From the NCBI GenBank assembly GCA_937900135.1, contig CALCDJ010000043.1:1-28825 (forward strand): a stretch of DNA of 28,825 nt. Reading direction: 5' to 3'. This document shows, one piece after another, positions 13,925-21,090 of the stretch (positions within the stretch are counted from its first letter, which is position 1; each line of letters starts with the position of its first letter). The position numbers and the translations under genes are program-made. The DNA comes from an uncultured Blautia sp. (GTDB lineage Bacteria; Bacillota; Clostridia; Lachnospirales; Lachnospiraceae). The notes below the pieces were generated by a model. It made no database searches. It was not told the DNA's origin and saw only the letters and a list, made by a program, of their open reading frames with translations.

Positions 13925-16142
13925 CTGCCCTTCCCTCGCTTCCTGTTTCTTCTGCCAGCACAAAATCAATGGTCTTCATAAACGGGTCTGCATCGGCCAC
14001 CCGTACACGCACCCTTTGCCCCAGGCGATAGGACTTTCTGGTCATATCCCCCTTCAGTTCATAATGCTCCTGGTCAAAGGTATAGTAATCATCCCGTAAG
14101 GTATTCACATGAACCAGTCCTTCCACAGTATTGGGAAGTTCCACATAAAATCCCCAGCCGGTGACACCGGAAATCACACCTTCAAATTCTTCTCCCAGAT
14201 GATAGGACATATATTCGGCTTTTTTCAGCTTGTCTGATTCCCGTTCCGCCTCCTGTGCCCTGCGTTCACACACGCTGGACTGACGGGCTACCTCATCCAG
14301 TATTTCCTGATAATGCTCCCTCTTTCCTGCACGTTCCATTCTTCCCCTTAAACGGTCCTTGATGATACGATGAATCTGAAGATCCGGATATCTGCGGATC
14401 GGAGAAGTGAAATGGCAGTAATATTTGGCTGCCAGTCCAAAATGTCCACTGCACTCTGTGGTATACTTGGCCTGCTTCATCGTGCGAAGAGCCATACGGC
14501 TGATCAGCGGTTCGTTGGGCTGTCCTTCAATGCTTTCCAGTAATGTCTGGATTTCCTTGGGTGTGATCTCTTCCCTGGCCTTCTGTACGGAAACACCCTG
14601 ATTATGCAACATCATCAAAAGGCTTTCCACCTTCTCCGGATCTGGATTTTCATGGGTTCGGTATACAAAAGGAAGTCCATCCTTACAATACTCCCTGGCC
14701 ACTGTCTCATTGGCCATCAACATAAAATCCTCAATGATGCGAGTGGCTACATTTGCTTCATAAGGCTTGATATCAATAGCTCTTCCCGCTGCATTTAAAA
14801 TAATCTTGCTCTCGGGAAAATCAAAATCTATGGAACCTCTGTGATGTCTGCTGCTGCGAATACGCTCTGACAGCTCTTTCATCTGGAAGAACATTGGCAC
14901 AAAGGGGGCATACCTTTCTGAAGCCTCTGCATCTGTTCCTTCCAGAATGTTTTTTACATCTGTGTAATTCATTCTGGCATCAACCTGGATCACAGTTTCT
15001 GCAATCTTATGGGAAACCACGGTTCCAGTCTCATCAATATCCATCAGACAGCTTAATGCCAGACGGTCTTCCCCCTGATTCAGGGAACAGATTCCATTGG
15101 ATAAACGCTCTGGCAGCATAGGGATCACCCGGTCTGCCAGATACACACTGGTTCCCCGTTTCAATGCCTCCCGGTCCAGGGCGCTTCCTCCCTGTACGTA
15201 GTTGCTTACATCTGCGATATGGACACCCAAATGGTAAATCCCATTCTCCTTGGAAAGGGAAATGGCATCATCCAGATCCTTGGCATCCTCTCCATCTATG
15301 GTCACTGTCATCCGGTCACAAAGGTCCATACGTCCCTCTCTGTCCCCATCCAGGACATGATCCGGCACTCGCATTGCCTGATTCTGCACCCGTTCCGGAA
15401 ATTCCGAAGGAATCCCAAAGCTTTTTACAATCGCCAGAATATCTGTACCTGGGCTTCTCATATTTCCCAGGATCTCCTCCACCTTGCCTTCCGGATTTTT
15501 ATTTCGGGAGCCATAATCTGTGATGGAAACTACCACTTTATCGCCGTTCTTTACTCCTTTGGAGTCCTTTTTGGAAATAAAAACGTCTTTGGAAAATTTG
15601 GGATTGTCACTGATCACAAATCCATAGTCCCGGTTACACTGATACGTACCCACAATCTTTGGCATTCCCCGTTCCAGAATCCTGACTACCGTTCCTTCCC
15701 GTCTCTTTCCGCTTTCCGCCTGGTGATCCTTCACACGGACACGCACACGGTCCTGATGCATGGCTGTACCTGTGTCCTCTTCCGGAATAAACAGATCTTC
15801 CTCTTCTCCTTCGATCTGCACAAAGCCGAAACCTTTATTATGTCCAATAAAAATGCCTTCTTTTAGTTCTCCCTCTTCTTCTGGAAGACGTTTCTTTTTC
15901 TGTTCCCGCTGCTTATCCCTTTTCTTCTCCTTGGAAGAGCATTTACGATACCGCCCTTTGGCGTCCATAGATACCTTTCCCTGATCAATAAGGGTTTCCA
16001 GAACCTCATACAGCTCTTTTTTTTCTGTTTTTTTTAAATTGAGAAGAGTCCCCAGTTCCCTGAGACGCATGGGCTTATACAAAGGATCTCCCAGCAGCTC
16101 CAAAATAAATTTTTGTCTTTTTACAAGTTGTTGTCTGTTCAA
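13917..16142 (-). CDS. rnr: Ribonuclease R
   Basis: 741 aa 3'-5' exoribonuclease that degrades structured RNA and works with SmpB-tmRNA in clearing faulty messages. Domain order: N-terminal winged helix (about 1-60), a highly basic linker (about 65-85), cold-shock OB folds (about 90-230), the RNB catalytic domain with TIDGEDAKDLDDAIS holding the metal-binding aspartates, and a C-terminal S1 domain (FEGVISGVTGWGFYVEL). The start is TTG at 16142, supported by AAGGAG 5 nt upstream; no better ATG exists before the winged helix. The smpB gene overlaps its end, the usual arrangement in Firmicutes. Confidence 0.96.
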   Translation of the reverse strand: MNRQQLVKRQKFILELLGDPLYKPMRLRELGTLLNLKKTEKKELYEVLETLIDQGKVSMDAKGRYRKCSSKEKKRDKQREQKKKRLPEEEGELKEGIFIGHNKGFGFVQIEGEEEDLFIPEEDTGTAMHQDRVRVRVKDHQAESGKRREGTVVRILERGMPKIVGTYQCNRDYGFVISDNPKFSKDVFISKKDSKGVKNGDKVVVSITDYGSRNKNPEGKVEEILGNMRSPGTDILAIVKSFGIPSEFPERVQNQAMRVPDHVLDGDREGRMDLCDRMTVTIDGEDAKDLDDAISLSKENGIYHLGVHIADVSNYVQGGSALDREALKRGTSVYLADRVIPMLPERLSNGICSLNQGEDRLALSCLMDIDETGTVVSHKIAETVIQVDARMNYTDVKNILEGTDAEASERYAPFVPMFFQMKELSERIRSSRHHRGSIDFDFPESKIILNAAGRAIDIKPYEANVATRIIEDFMLMANETVAREYCKDGLPFVYRTHENPDPEKVESLLMMLHNQGVSVQKAREEITPKEIQTLLESIEGQPNEPLISRMALRTMKQAKYTTECSGHFGLAAKYYCHFTSPIRRYPDLQIHRIIKDRLRGRMERAGKREHYQEILDEVARQSSVCERRAQEAERESDKLKKAEYMSYHLGEEFEGVISGVTGWGFYVELPNTVEGLVHVNTLRDDYYTFDQEHYELKGDMTRKSYRLGQRVRVRVADADPFMKTIDFVLAEETGSEGRADG

Positions 16143-16162
16143 TTTTTCTCCTTATATCAGAA

Positions 16163-16191
16163 AAACACCCTTGTGATGAACAAGAGTGTTT
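16163..16191 (-). terminator. Terminator or attenuator between secG and rnr
   Basis: In minus-strand RNA, AAACACUCUUG pairs with CAAGGGUGUUU as an 11-bp stem with one G-U pair and a 7-nt loop, followed by a short U-run. It lies just after the secG stop and 20 bp before the rnr start, so rnr expression probably depends on read-through. Confidence 0.75.
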
Positions 16192-16198
16192 CTTTTTC

Positions 16199-16435
16199 TT
16201 AGAAATTCATGTTTAATACAGCTGCCAGTACAAAGAAAAGCACTGCCATTACCGTAGTCGCCTTTACAAGACCACCTTCCATGGTACGGCCTTTATTCTT
16301 TCCCCAGTATGTGTCTGCGGCACCTGCAATGGAACCCAGTCCCTGCTGCTTACCTTCCTGAAGTAAGACTACAGCAGTCAACGCAATACAATCTATGACA
16401 AAGATTACAGTTAAGACAATTCTTAAAATTTCCAC
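16199..16435 (-). CDS. secG: Preprotein translocase subunit SecG
   Basis: 78 aa, usual size. Two membrane helices (about 2-24 and 56-76) flank the conserved cytoplasmic loop LLQEGKQQGLGSIAGAADTY with WGKNKGRT. It is the small partner of SecYE in protein export. The start is GTG at 16435 with AGGAGGTG about 9 nt upstream. It has its own promoter and is followed by an attenuator-like hairpin before rnr. Confidence 0.95.
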   Translation of the reverse strand: MEILRIVLTVIFVIDCIALTAVVLLQEGKQQGLGSIAGAADTYWGKNKGRTMEGGLVKATTVMAVLFFVLAAVLNMNF

Positions 16436-16466
16436 TTCTGTTACACCTCCTAATCAACTAAGGGGT

Positions 16467-16495
16467 ATTGTAACATAGGAACTGGCTGATTTCAA
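16467..16495 (-). promoter_or_regulatory. Sigma-A promoter of secG
   Basis: On the minus strand, TTGAAA (16490-16495) and TACAAT (16467-16472) are 17 bp apart, with a TG dinucleotide just before the -10 box. It begins right at the end of eno, where I see no terminator, so secG may also receive read-through from eno. Confidence 0.75.
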
Positions 16496-16502
16496 CTGTT
16501 TT

Positions 16503-17828
16503 TCACGATTTTGCAAAGGGATTTTCAAAGGAAGCACAAGTATTCAGCGCTTCTTCAATGCGGAGAAGCTGATTATATTTTGCATTTCTTTCTGAGCGGC
16601 AAGGCGCGCCTGTTTTGATCTGTCCCGCTCCTGTGGCAACCGAAAGATCTGCGATAAAGGAATCTTCTGTTTCTCCGGACCGATGAGAGATCACGCACCG
16701 GTATCCGGCATGCTGAGCCATTTCTACTGCATCCAGCGCTTCTGTAAGCGTTCCGATCTGGTTGACCTTGATCAAAATGGCATTGGCTGTCCCCAGACGG
16801 ATTCCACAGAACAGGCGCTTTTTATTTGTCACAAAAAGATCATCGCCCACCAGTTGTACCTGCTCTCCCAGACGTTGCGTCAGCTTTTTCCATCCTTCCC
16901 AGTCATCCTCATGAAGTCCGTCTTCAATGGATACAATGGGAAATTCCTCCAGAAGTTTTTCATAATAGTCAATCATTTCTTCTTCATCACGGAAAACCTC
17001 TTCACCTTTCATCTGGCTTTCTCCCGGAAAATAATAGGCGCCTTTTTCCTGGTCATAAAGTTCACTGGCAGCTGCATCAATGGCAATGGCAATTTCTTTT
17101 CCCGGCTCATATCCTGCTCTTTTTATTGCTTCCATAATCAATGTGAGCACCTCTCTTGAAGATTCCAGGTTCGGAGCAAACCCGCCCTCATCTCCCACGC
17201 CGGTAGATAGTTTTCTCTCCTTTAAAATAATTCTTAAAAACTGATAGATTTCCGCACACATACGAAGCCCTGTGGAAAAATTTTCTGCTCCAACAGGCAT
17301 GATCATAAATTCCTGAAGATCCACCGTATTATCTGCATGCTTTCCTCCGTTTAAGATATTCATCATAGGCACTGGCATCTTCTTCGTATGGCAGCCTCCC
17401 AGATACTGATAAAGGGGAATACGAAGAGCCAAAGCTGCTGCTCTTGCTACTGCCATTGAGACACCAAGCATGGCATTGGCACCCACACTGCTCTTATTAT
17501 CTGTACCGTCTGTTTCCAGCAAAATGGCATCAATGTTTCCCTGATCCAATGCATTTTCTCCTAATATGGCTTCTGCCAGTCTGGTATTTACATGATTGAC
17601 TGCCTTCTCCACACCCAATCCTGTATATTTTCCTTTTTCTCCATCCCGAAGTTCTACGGCTTCAAATTTTCCGGTGGATGCGCCGGAGGGTACCATAGCT
17701 CTTCCTGTATATCCATGGATTCCCATAATCCCTTCTCCCACAGTAACTTCTACTTCCACTGTAGGATTGCCTCTGGAATCCAATACTTGTCTTGCGTGAA
17801 CCTTTCGAATGGGCAGATAACGAAACAT
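16503..17828 (-). CDS. eno: Enolase
   Basis: 441 aa from ATG 17828 (MFRYLPIRKVHARQV). It interconverts 2-phosphoglycerate and phosphoenolpyruvate in glycolysis. Seen: VLDSRGNPTVEVEV, MVPSGASTG, NILNGGKHADN, GDEGGFAPN with an active-site Glu, SIEDGLHEDDWEGW and LVGDDLFVTN with metal ligands, LIKVNQIGTLTE with the catalytic Lys, SHRSGETED and AKYNQLLRIEE. The frame is open 37 codons further upstream, but that stretch matches no enolase, and AGGAGG lies 6 nt before 17828. Small differences from the commonest sequence (GGKHA rather than GGSHA, GASTGKF rather than GASTGEF) do not touch the catalytic set. The gene faces away from the repeat RNA at 18052. Confidence 0.96.
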   Translation of the reverse strand: MFRYLPIRKVHARQVLDSRGNPTVEVEVTVGEGIMGIHGYTGRAMVPSGASTGKFEAVELRDGEKGKYTGLGVEKAVNHVNTRLAEAILGENALDQGNIDAILLETDGTDNKSSVGANAMLGVSMAVARAAALALRIPLYQYLGGCHTKKMPVPMMNILNGGKHADNTVDLQEFMIMPVGAENFSTGLRMCAEIYQFLRIILKERKLSTGVGDEGGFAPNLESSREVLTLIMEAIKRAGYEPGKEIAIAIDAAASELYDQEKGAYYFPGESQMKGEEVFRDEEEMIDYYEKLLEEFPIVSIEDGLHEDDWEGWKKLTQRLGEQVQLVGDDLFVTNKKRLFCGIRLGTANAILIKVNQIGTLTEALDAVEMAQHAGYRCVISHRSGETEDSFIADLSVATGAGQIKTGAPCRSERNAKYNQLLRIEEALNTCASFENPFAKS

Positions 17829-17909
17829 GCTATTACCTCCTGTTGTATTGATGATACTAACGTTTCCAAAAGTTCCGAATTCTATACGGCTCTTTTTCTC
17901 CAAATCTTT

Positions 17910-17933
17910 GAAACAGTTTCTTTTTTCTGTTTC
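17910..17933 (-). other. Small stem-loop in the eno leader
   Basis: GAAACAG (17910-17916) pairs with CTGTTTC (17927-17933), about 80 nt before the eno start. The leader upstream of it (17940-18010) is almost pure A/T with several possible -10 boxes and no single convincing promoter. Role unknown. Confidence 0.35.
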
Positions 17934-18016
17934 TTTCAATATATTCAGAATATTTATTATTTTATTTTCTTTTATTTTATTATTTAAAATTTATTTTAAT
18001 ATTTTCAAAATTTCTA

Positions 18017-18045
18017 TTGACAAATCCATTTTTGTCTGTTATAGT
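18017..18045 (+). promoter_or_regulatory. Consensus plus-strand promoter of the repeat RNA
   Basis: TTGACA (18017-18022) and TATAGT (18040-18045), 17 bp apart. Transcription would start near 18052 and run through the repeat units to the terminator at 18340-18378. No open frame with a ribosome site follows within that span, which points to an RNA product. Confidence 0.8.
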
Positions 18046-18087
18046 GAGTGCATAAAACAAAAGGGAAACAAAAAACCAAAGCACAAA

Positions 18088-18319
18088 GGAGTGAGACCAC
18101 CGAAAACATAAAGGAATATCTCATAATTTAAGAAAGGAAGGTACGGACCACCAGAAGAATTATTTTTTAACAGTTATCTGTTTATAATTTAAGAAAGCGA
18201 GGTACAGACCCCCAAGAACATAAGAATTTTTCCATTCTGTTTTATAAAAAGTAAGGAAGGTACAGTCCAATGAAATCGTAAGTTTTACCTCATAATCTGA
18301 AGAAAGGAAGGTATATACC
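18088..18319 (+). repeat. Five imperfect 51-61 nt repeat units
   Basis: Aligned on the ACC or UCC end of the core, the units end at 18098, 18149, 18210, 18268 and 18319. Units 2, 3 and 5 share the run (C/T)ATAAT(T/C)T(A/G)AAGAAAG, and units 2-5 share GGTA. Unit 1 is the most divergent at its 5' side but shares GACCACC and the following GAAAACATAA with unit 3 (GAACATAAG). The copies differ too much and have no uniform spacers, so this is not a CRISPR array. Confidence 0.75.
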
Positions 18320-18339
18320 CTTGGACAATGAACAGTAAT

Positions 18340-18378
18340 AAGAGCCACCGGAGAATTAGAATCTGATGGCTCTTTTTT
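18340..18378 (+). terminator. Intrinsic terminator of the repeat RNA
   Basis: AAGAGCCA (18340-18347) pairs with TGGCTCTT (18367-18374), followed by a six-T run. The T-run is on the plus-strand side, which fixes the direction of the RNA. Confidence 0.85.
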
Positions 18379-18460
18379 ATGCGCATTCTCCTCCTGCGGG
18401 TATAAACTCTCCTCTCGGTTCATACACTACCATAAAACCGGATTTCCAGATGAGGCGTTT

Positions 18461-19279
18461 ATGAAATCATATCCAAAAATCCTTCCCTCAATTAAAATTT
18501 TTCTGTTTTTTGCTGCTGCATTCTTTTGTGGAGCTCTCCTTGGAAAACTCTCTCTTATCTTCCCACAGGAAGCCGCCGTCCTTCTTTCTGAGGCAGAAGG
18601 CTGGGGACTTAGTTTTCAAAAGGAAGGAGAAAGGCCTGTGGGCAATGCCTCTATGGAAGAGCTGGCCCCCTATCATGCCTGGTATGCCAGGGATACCAAA
18701 GAAAAAATTCTTTATCTTACCTTTGACTGCGGATATGAAAACGGCAACACACCGGCCATCTTAAAAGCCCTGAAAAAGCATCATGCGCCTGCCTGTTTCT
18801 TCGTTGTGGGAAATTTTCTTTCTGACAATCCCAAACTGGTCAAACAAATGGTTGCTGATGGTCATCTCATTGGCAATCATACCTTCTCCCATCCCGATCT
18901 GTCCAAAATTTCCTCCCAATATGCCTTTGAGCAGGAACTAAAAAAGGTGGAGGAACTTTATGAAAAAATAATCGGCTCTCCCATGCCCAAATATTACCGG
19001 CCTCCCAGAGGCATCTACAGCAAAACAAACCTTTCCATGGCCAAAGACCTTGGGTATGAAACCTTTTTCTGGAGTCTTGCTTACGTAGACTGGTATCAGG
19101 ACCAGCAGCCCTCTCATGAAGAAGCCTTTGAAAAACTTCTGGGCCGGGTTCATCCGGGTGCTGTTGTTCTCTTGCATAACACCTCTTCCACCAACGGTGA
19201 AATCCTGGATGAACTTCTTGGAAAATGGGAAGAAATGGGCTATCAGTTCCGACCACTTTCTGAGTTTTCTTCAAAGTAA
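18461..19279 (+). CDS. pdaA: PdaA-like polysaccharide (peptidoglycan) deacetylase
   Basis: 272 aa, the only plus-strand protein gene. An N-terminal membrane anchor or signal (about 11-33) is followed by a NodB-type deacetylase domain. Motif 1 is TFDCGYEN with D89; as in B. subtilis PdaA (TFDNGYEN) the usual second Asp is replaced. Motif 2 is GNHTFSHPDL with metal ligands H140 and H144. RPPRGIYS, FFWSLAYVDW and HPGAVVLLHN follow. PdaA removes acetyl from N-acetylmuramate, allowing the muramic delta-lactam of spore cortex to form. The close motif match makes that role likely, but spore formation cannot be judged here. ATG with GAGG 6 nt upstream; no clear promoter of its own (a TATAAA at 18401 is possible). 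Confidence 0.88.
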   Translation: MKSYPKILPSIKIFLFFAAAFFCGALLGKLSLIFPQEAAVLLSEAEGWGLSFQKEGERPVGNASMEELAPYHAWYARDTKEKILYLTFDCGYENGNTPAILKALKKHHAPACFFVVGNFLSDNPKLVKQMVADGHLIGNHTFSHPDLSKISSQYAFEQELKKVEELYEKIIGSPMPKYYRPPRGIYSKTNLSMAKDLGYETFFWSLAYVDWYQDQQPSHEEAFEKLLGRVHPGAVVLLHNTSSTNGEILDELLGKWEEMGYQFRPLSEFSSK

Positions 19280-19331
19280 TCTTTCTTTTAAGAAAAGGTT
19301 ACCGCATACACTCCTTTGCCAACAATAAAAA

Positions 19332-19379
19332 ATGCTCATAAAACACCGAACTCTCCTGGATTTTGTGTTTTATGAGCAT
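19332..19379. terminator. Bidirectional terminator between pdaA and tagD
   Basis: A perfect 15-bp inverted repeat (19332-19346 with 19365-19379, arm ATGCTCATAAAACAC) has an 18-nt loop. T-runs follow on both strands (AAAAGCTTTTTT on plus, TTTTTATT on minus). It ends the plus-strand pdaA transcript and the minus-strand glycopolymer operon, which converge here. Confidence 0.92.
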
Positions 19380-19398
19380 AAAAGCTTTTTTGTTGGTT

Positions 19399-19803
19399 TT
19401 ATTGAATTTTGTTTTCGTTTAAGTCTTTTTTAATCTGTGTGGTAGAAATTTCCGGAGTTCTTGGAAGATACACCACCTCGCAGCCCTCTTCTTTCAGGAA
19501 ATCAAATTTTCCTCTCCAGTCATCTCCCATGACAAAGGTATCCACATGATATTCCTTCACATCGCTTTTCTTCTGCTCCCAGCTTTCTTCCGGGATCACC
19601 AGATCCACATAACGAATAGCTTCCAGAAGCTGCTTACGCACCTCATAGGAAAAATAACATTTTTTCTGCTTTTCCCGCCAGTTAAACTCATCGGTGGAAA
19701 GTGCAACGATCAGATAATCTCCCTGCTGCTTTGCCCGGCGAAGCAAATTGATGTGACCGTAATGCAACAGATCAAAAGTTCCATATGTGATTACTCGTTT
19801 CAT
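19399..19803 (-). CDS. tagD: Glycerol-3-phosphate cytidylyltransferase
   Basis: 134 aa, family length. It makes CDP-glycerol from CTP and glycerol 3-phosphate in the cytosol, the donor for poly(glycerol phosphate) polymers. Seen: GTFDLLHYGHINLL with the HxGH nucleotide site (H14, H17), VALSTDEFNW, MGDDWRGKFDFL and RTPEISTTQIK, the RTxxISTT signature. AGGAG lies 6 nt before the ATG. It is last in the operon whose first gene has a CDP-glycerol-using transferase domain, so donor synthesis and use are encoded together. Confidence 0.95.
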   Translation of the reverse strand: MKRVITYGTFDLLHYGHINLLRRAKQQGDYLIVALSTDEFNWREKQKKCYFSYEVRKQLLEAIRYVDLVIPEESWEQKKSDVKEYHVDTFVMGDDWRGKFDFLKEEGCEVVYLPRTPEISTTQIKKDLNENKIQ

Positions 19804-19838
19804 TTTTTTCTCCTTTTTTTGCTCTATTTCCCGGAAAT

Positions 19839-21041
19839 TTATTTTCCCTGTTTTAAAAATGATTTTACTCGTTTTTTCCAGTTTTTCAACAGATTTTTTC
19901 TGTTTTCAACCCGGTCCCGGCGTTTCCGTTCTTCGTAAGAAACCACCTCATAGTTGCAATATTTTTTCATGATATAATCAAATCCATGGGTGTGATAATC
20001 CTCCCAGAATTCCTCATATCTTTCCGGACGGGAAGTAGGTCTTTTCATATTGGTATGGCGATAGGGATAGCCAGTACAATCTACCGTATCCATGGCTTCC
20101 TGTGCCTGATCCCATAGCTGTTTTCCCTTGCTGGTATGAACCAAAACCAGGGACAAACCTTTGTCGTCATCGTAGAATCCTGGAACAGCCTTCTCATGTC
20201 CCCAAAAATCTGCCAGTGTGATATCTCCCGGACGGTTCTTGTTGGCATACACACACTGAAAGCAGGAAGGGCGGGTTGCTACTGCCATAGAAAAAATCTT
20301 TCTGTAAAGTTGGGAAGACATTTTCTCCCCGTCTATGGTCAGAGATTCCCAATGGGCTTTCCACCCGTATCTGCCTTTATCCCGAAAATCCACATCCGTG
20401 ATTTTTCCATGTGTTTCTTTTTCCCGCATATGCAGAAACTCTCTCCAGATTTTCGGAGAAGGCACTCCATGGCACACGATATCTACGGTGATCAGATTTT
20501 CATATTCCTTGCCAAGATAGGTGTGCAGAGCGCCTACCTGACATCCGGTTCCGGAAAAAAGCACCTTGGTTCCTTTTTCCAGCTCTTCTTTCAGTTCCGG
20601 AAACACATTTCCCAAATCGCTCTGCACATATTTAGAACCACAGAATTCATCTCTCTGAACCCGATTCTGCGCCTTTTTATGAACAACCTTATAAAAGCCT
20701 TCCGTTTCATCATAGCCACAGCCATAGATTACTCCATGTTCCTTTAGAATAATGTCTGAAAGAACTGGAAATGCCCCGCCGGATCGGCTTTTCATCATTG
20801 TAGCAAAATTCTTATGGCGGGCTGCATATCCATATGACGGCTCAAATTCCTTTCTGGTTTTGTAACCACTTTGAAATGCACATTTTTTCAGGCAGAGTCC
20901 ACAGTCAATGCATTTCTGTTCGTCAATATGTGGATATAAAAATCCATTTTCATCCTCTTCCATGGTAATGGCTGATTTTGGACACACCTTTTCACAGACT
21001 CTGCAACCGCAACATTTTTCTTTTTCTTTTAAAAGTTCCAT
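19839..21041 (-). CDS. FrhB-like iron-sulfur protein (coenzyme F420 hydrogenase beta-type)
   Basis: 400 aa from ATG 21041, with AGGA 8 nt upstream; a TTG two codons earlier is too near the ribosome site. Two N-terminal 4Fe-4S motifs (CCGCRVCEKVCP and CIDCGLCLKKC) precede FrhB N- and C-terminal domains. Seen: SRSGGAFPVL, FSGTGCQVGALHTYLG, DIVCHGVPSPKIW, RPSCFQCVYANKNRPGD and ITLADFWG. In archaea this fold binds flavin and F420. In Clostridia and Bacteroides such proteins sit in surface polysaccharide clusters beside pyruvyl transferases, and their reaction there is not established. The basic C-terminal tail (KNWKKRVKSFLKQGK) may hold it to the membrane or a partner. The next gene upstream encodes a second copy of the domain fused to a transferase. 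Confidence 0.88.
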   Translation of the reverse strand: MELLKEKEKCCGCRVCEKVCPKSAITMEEDENGFLYPHIDEQKCIDCGLCLKKCAFQSGYKTRKEFEPSYGYAARHKNFATMMKSRSGGAFPVLSDIILKEHGVIYGCGYDETEGFYKVVHKKAQNRVQRDEFCGSKYVQSDLGNVFPELKEELEKGTKVLFSGTGCQVGALHTYLGKEYENLITVDIVCHGVPSPKIWREFLHMREKETHGKITDVDFRDKGRYGWKAHWESLTIDGEKMSSQLYRKIFSMAVATRPSCFQCVYANKNRPGDITLADFWGHEKAVPGFYDDDKGLSLVLVHTSKGKQLWDQAQEAMDTVDCTGYPYRHTNMKRPTSRPERYEEFWEDYHTHGFDYIMKKYCNYEVVSYEERKRRDRVENRKNLLKNWKKRVKSFLKQGK

Positions 21042-21090
21042 GAGCAAAATCCTTCTTTTTCTACGTTTTCCTTCTTTATCAGTTCTCAGT

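Larger units (their letters stand above)
18052..18378 (+). ncRNA. Predicted repeat-containing non-coding RNA, about 330 nt
   Basis: The unit is bounded by a consensus promoter and a clear intrinsic terminator, with no convincing coding frame. Inside are about five imperfect units of 51-61 nt. Their core is roughly ATAATTTAAGAAAGG then AAGGTACAGACC. Three of the units have GGU-NNNN-ACC (ACGG, ACAG and AUAU between), which could form small hairpins whose pairing is kept while the loop changes. Each is preceded by a purine-rich AAGGAAGG stretch. I do not recognise it as 6S, tmRNA, SRP, RNase P or any riboswitch. It could be a protein-binding sponge or a multi-target antisense RNA; both are inference. 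It may also serve as a leader for the pdaA-like gene if the terminator leaks. Confidence 0.65.

Noticed and set aside
13454..13969. Longer SmpB starting at 13969
   Set aside because: The extra 15 residues lie fully within rnr and are not found in the family; MAKK at 13924 has its own ribosome site.
13454..16142. A tmRNA gene next to smpB
   Set aside because: I looked for a tRNA-Ala-like end and a tag reading frame in the gaps around smpB and rnr and saw none; all gaps here are under 60 bp.
17829..17939. 37-codon N-terminal extension of enolase
   Set aside because: The residues match no enolase, the region includes the leader stem-loop, and AGGAGG lies just before the ATG at 17828.
18088..18319. 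CRISPR array
   Set aside because: Repeats vary in sequence and length, spacers are not of constant size, and no cas gene is near.
18328..18366. Small open frame MNSNKSHRRIRI inside the repeat RNA terminator
   Set aside because: It lies inside the terminator stem; AAGGAAGG is too far upstream to be a good ribosome site.
18160..18423. 87-codon minus-strand open frame opposite the repeat RNA
   Set aside because: No ribosome site, odd composition, and it covers the plus-strand repeats and terminator; a by-product of the repeats.
18052..19279. Type III toxin-antitoxin (RNA repeats, terminator, toxin gene)
   Set aside because: The layout is similar, but repeats are 51-61 nt and imperfect and the following gene is a 272-residue deacetylase, not a ToxN-like RNase.
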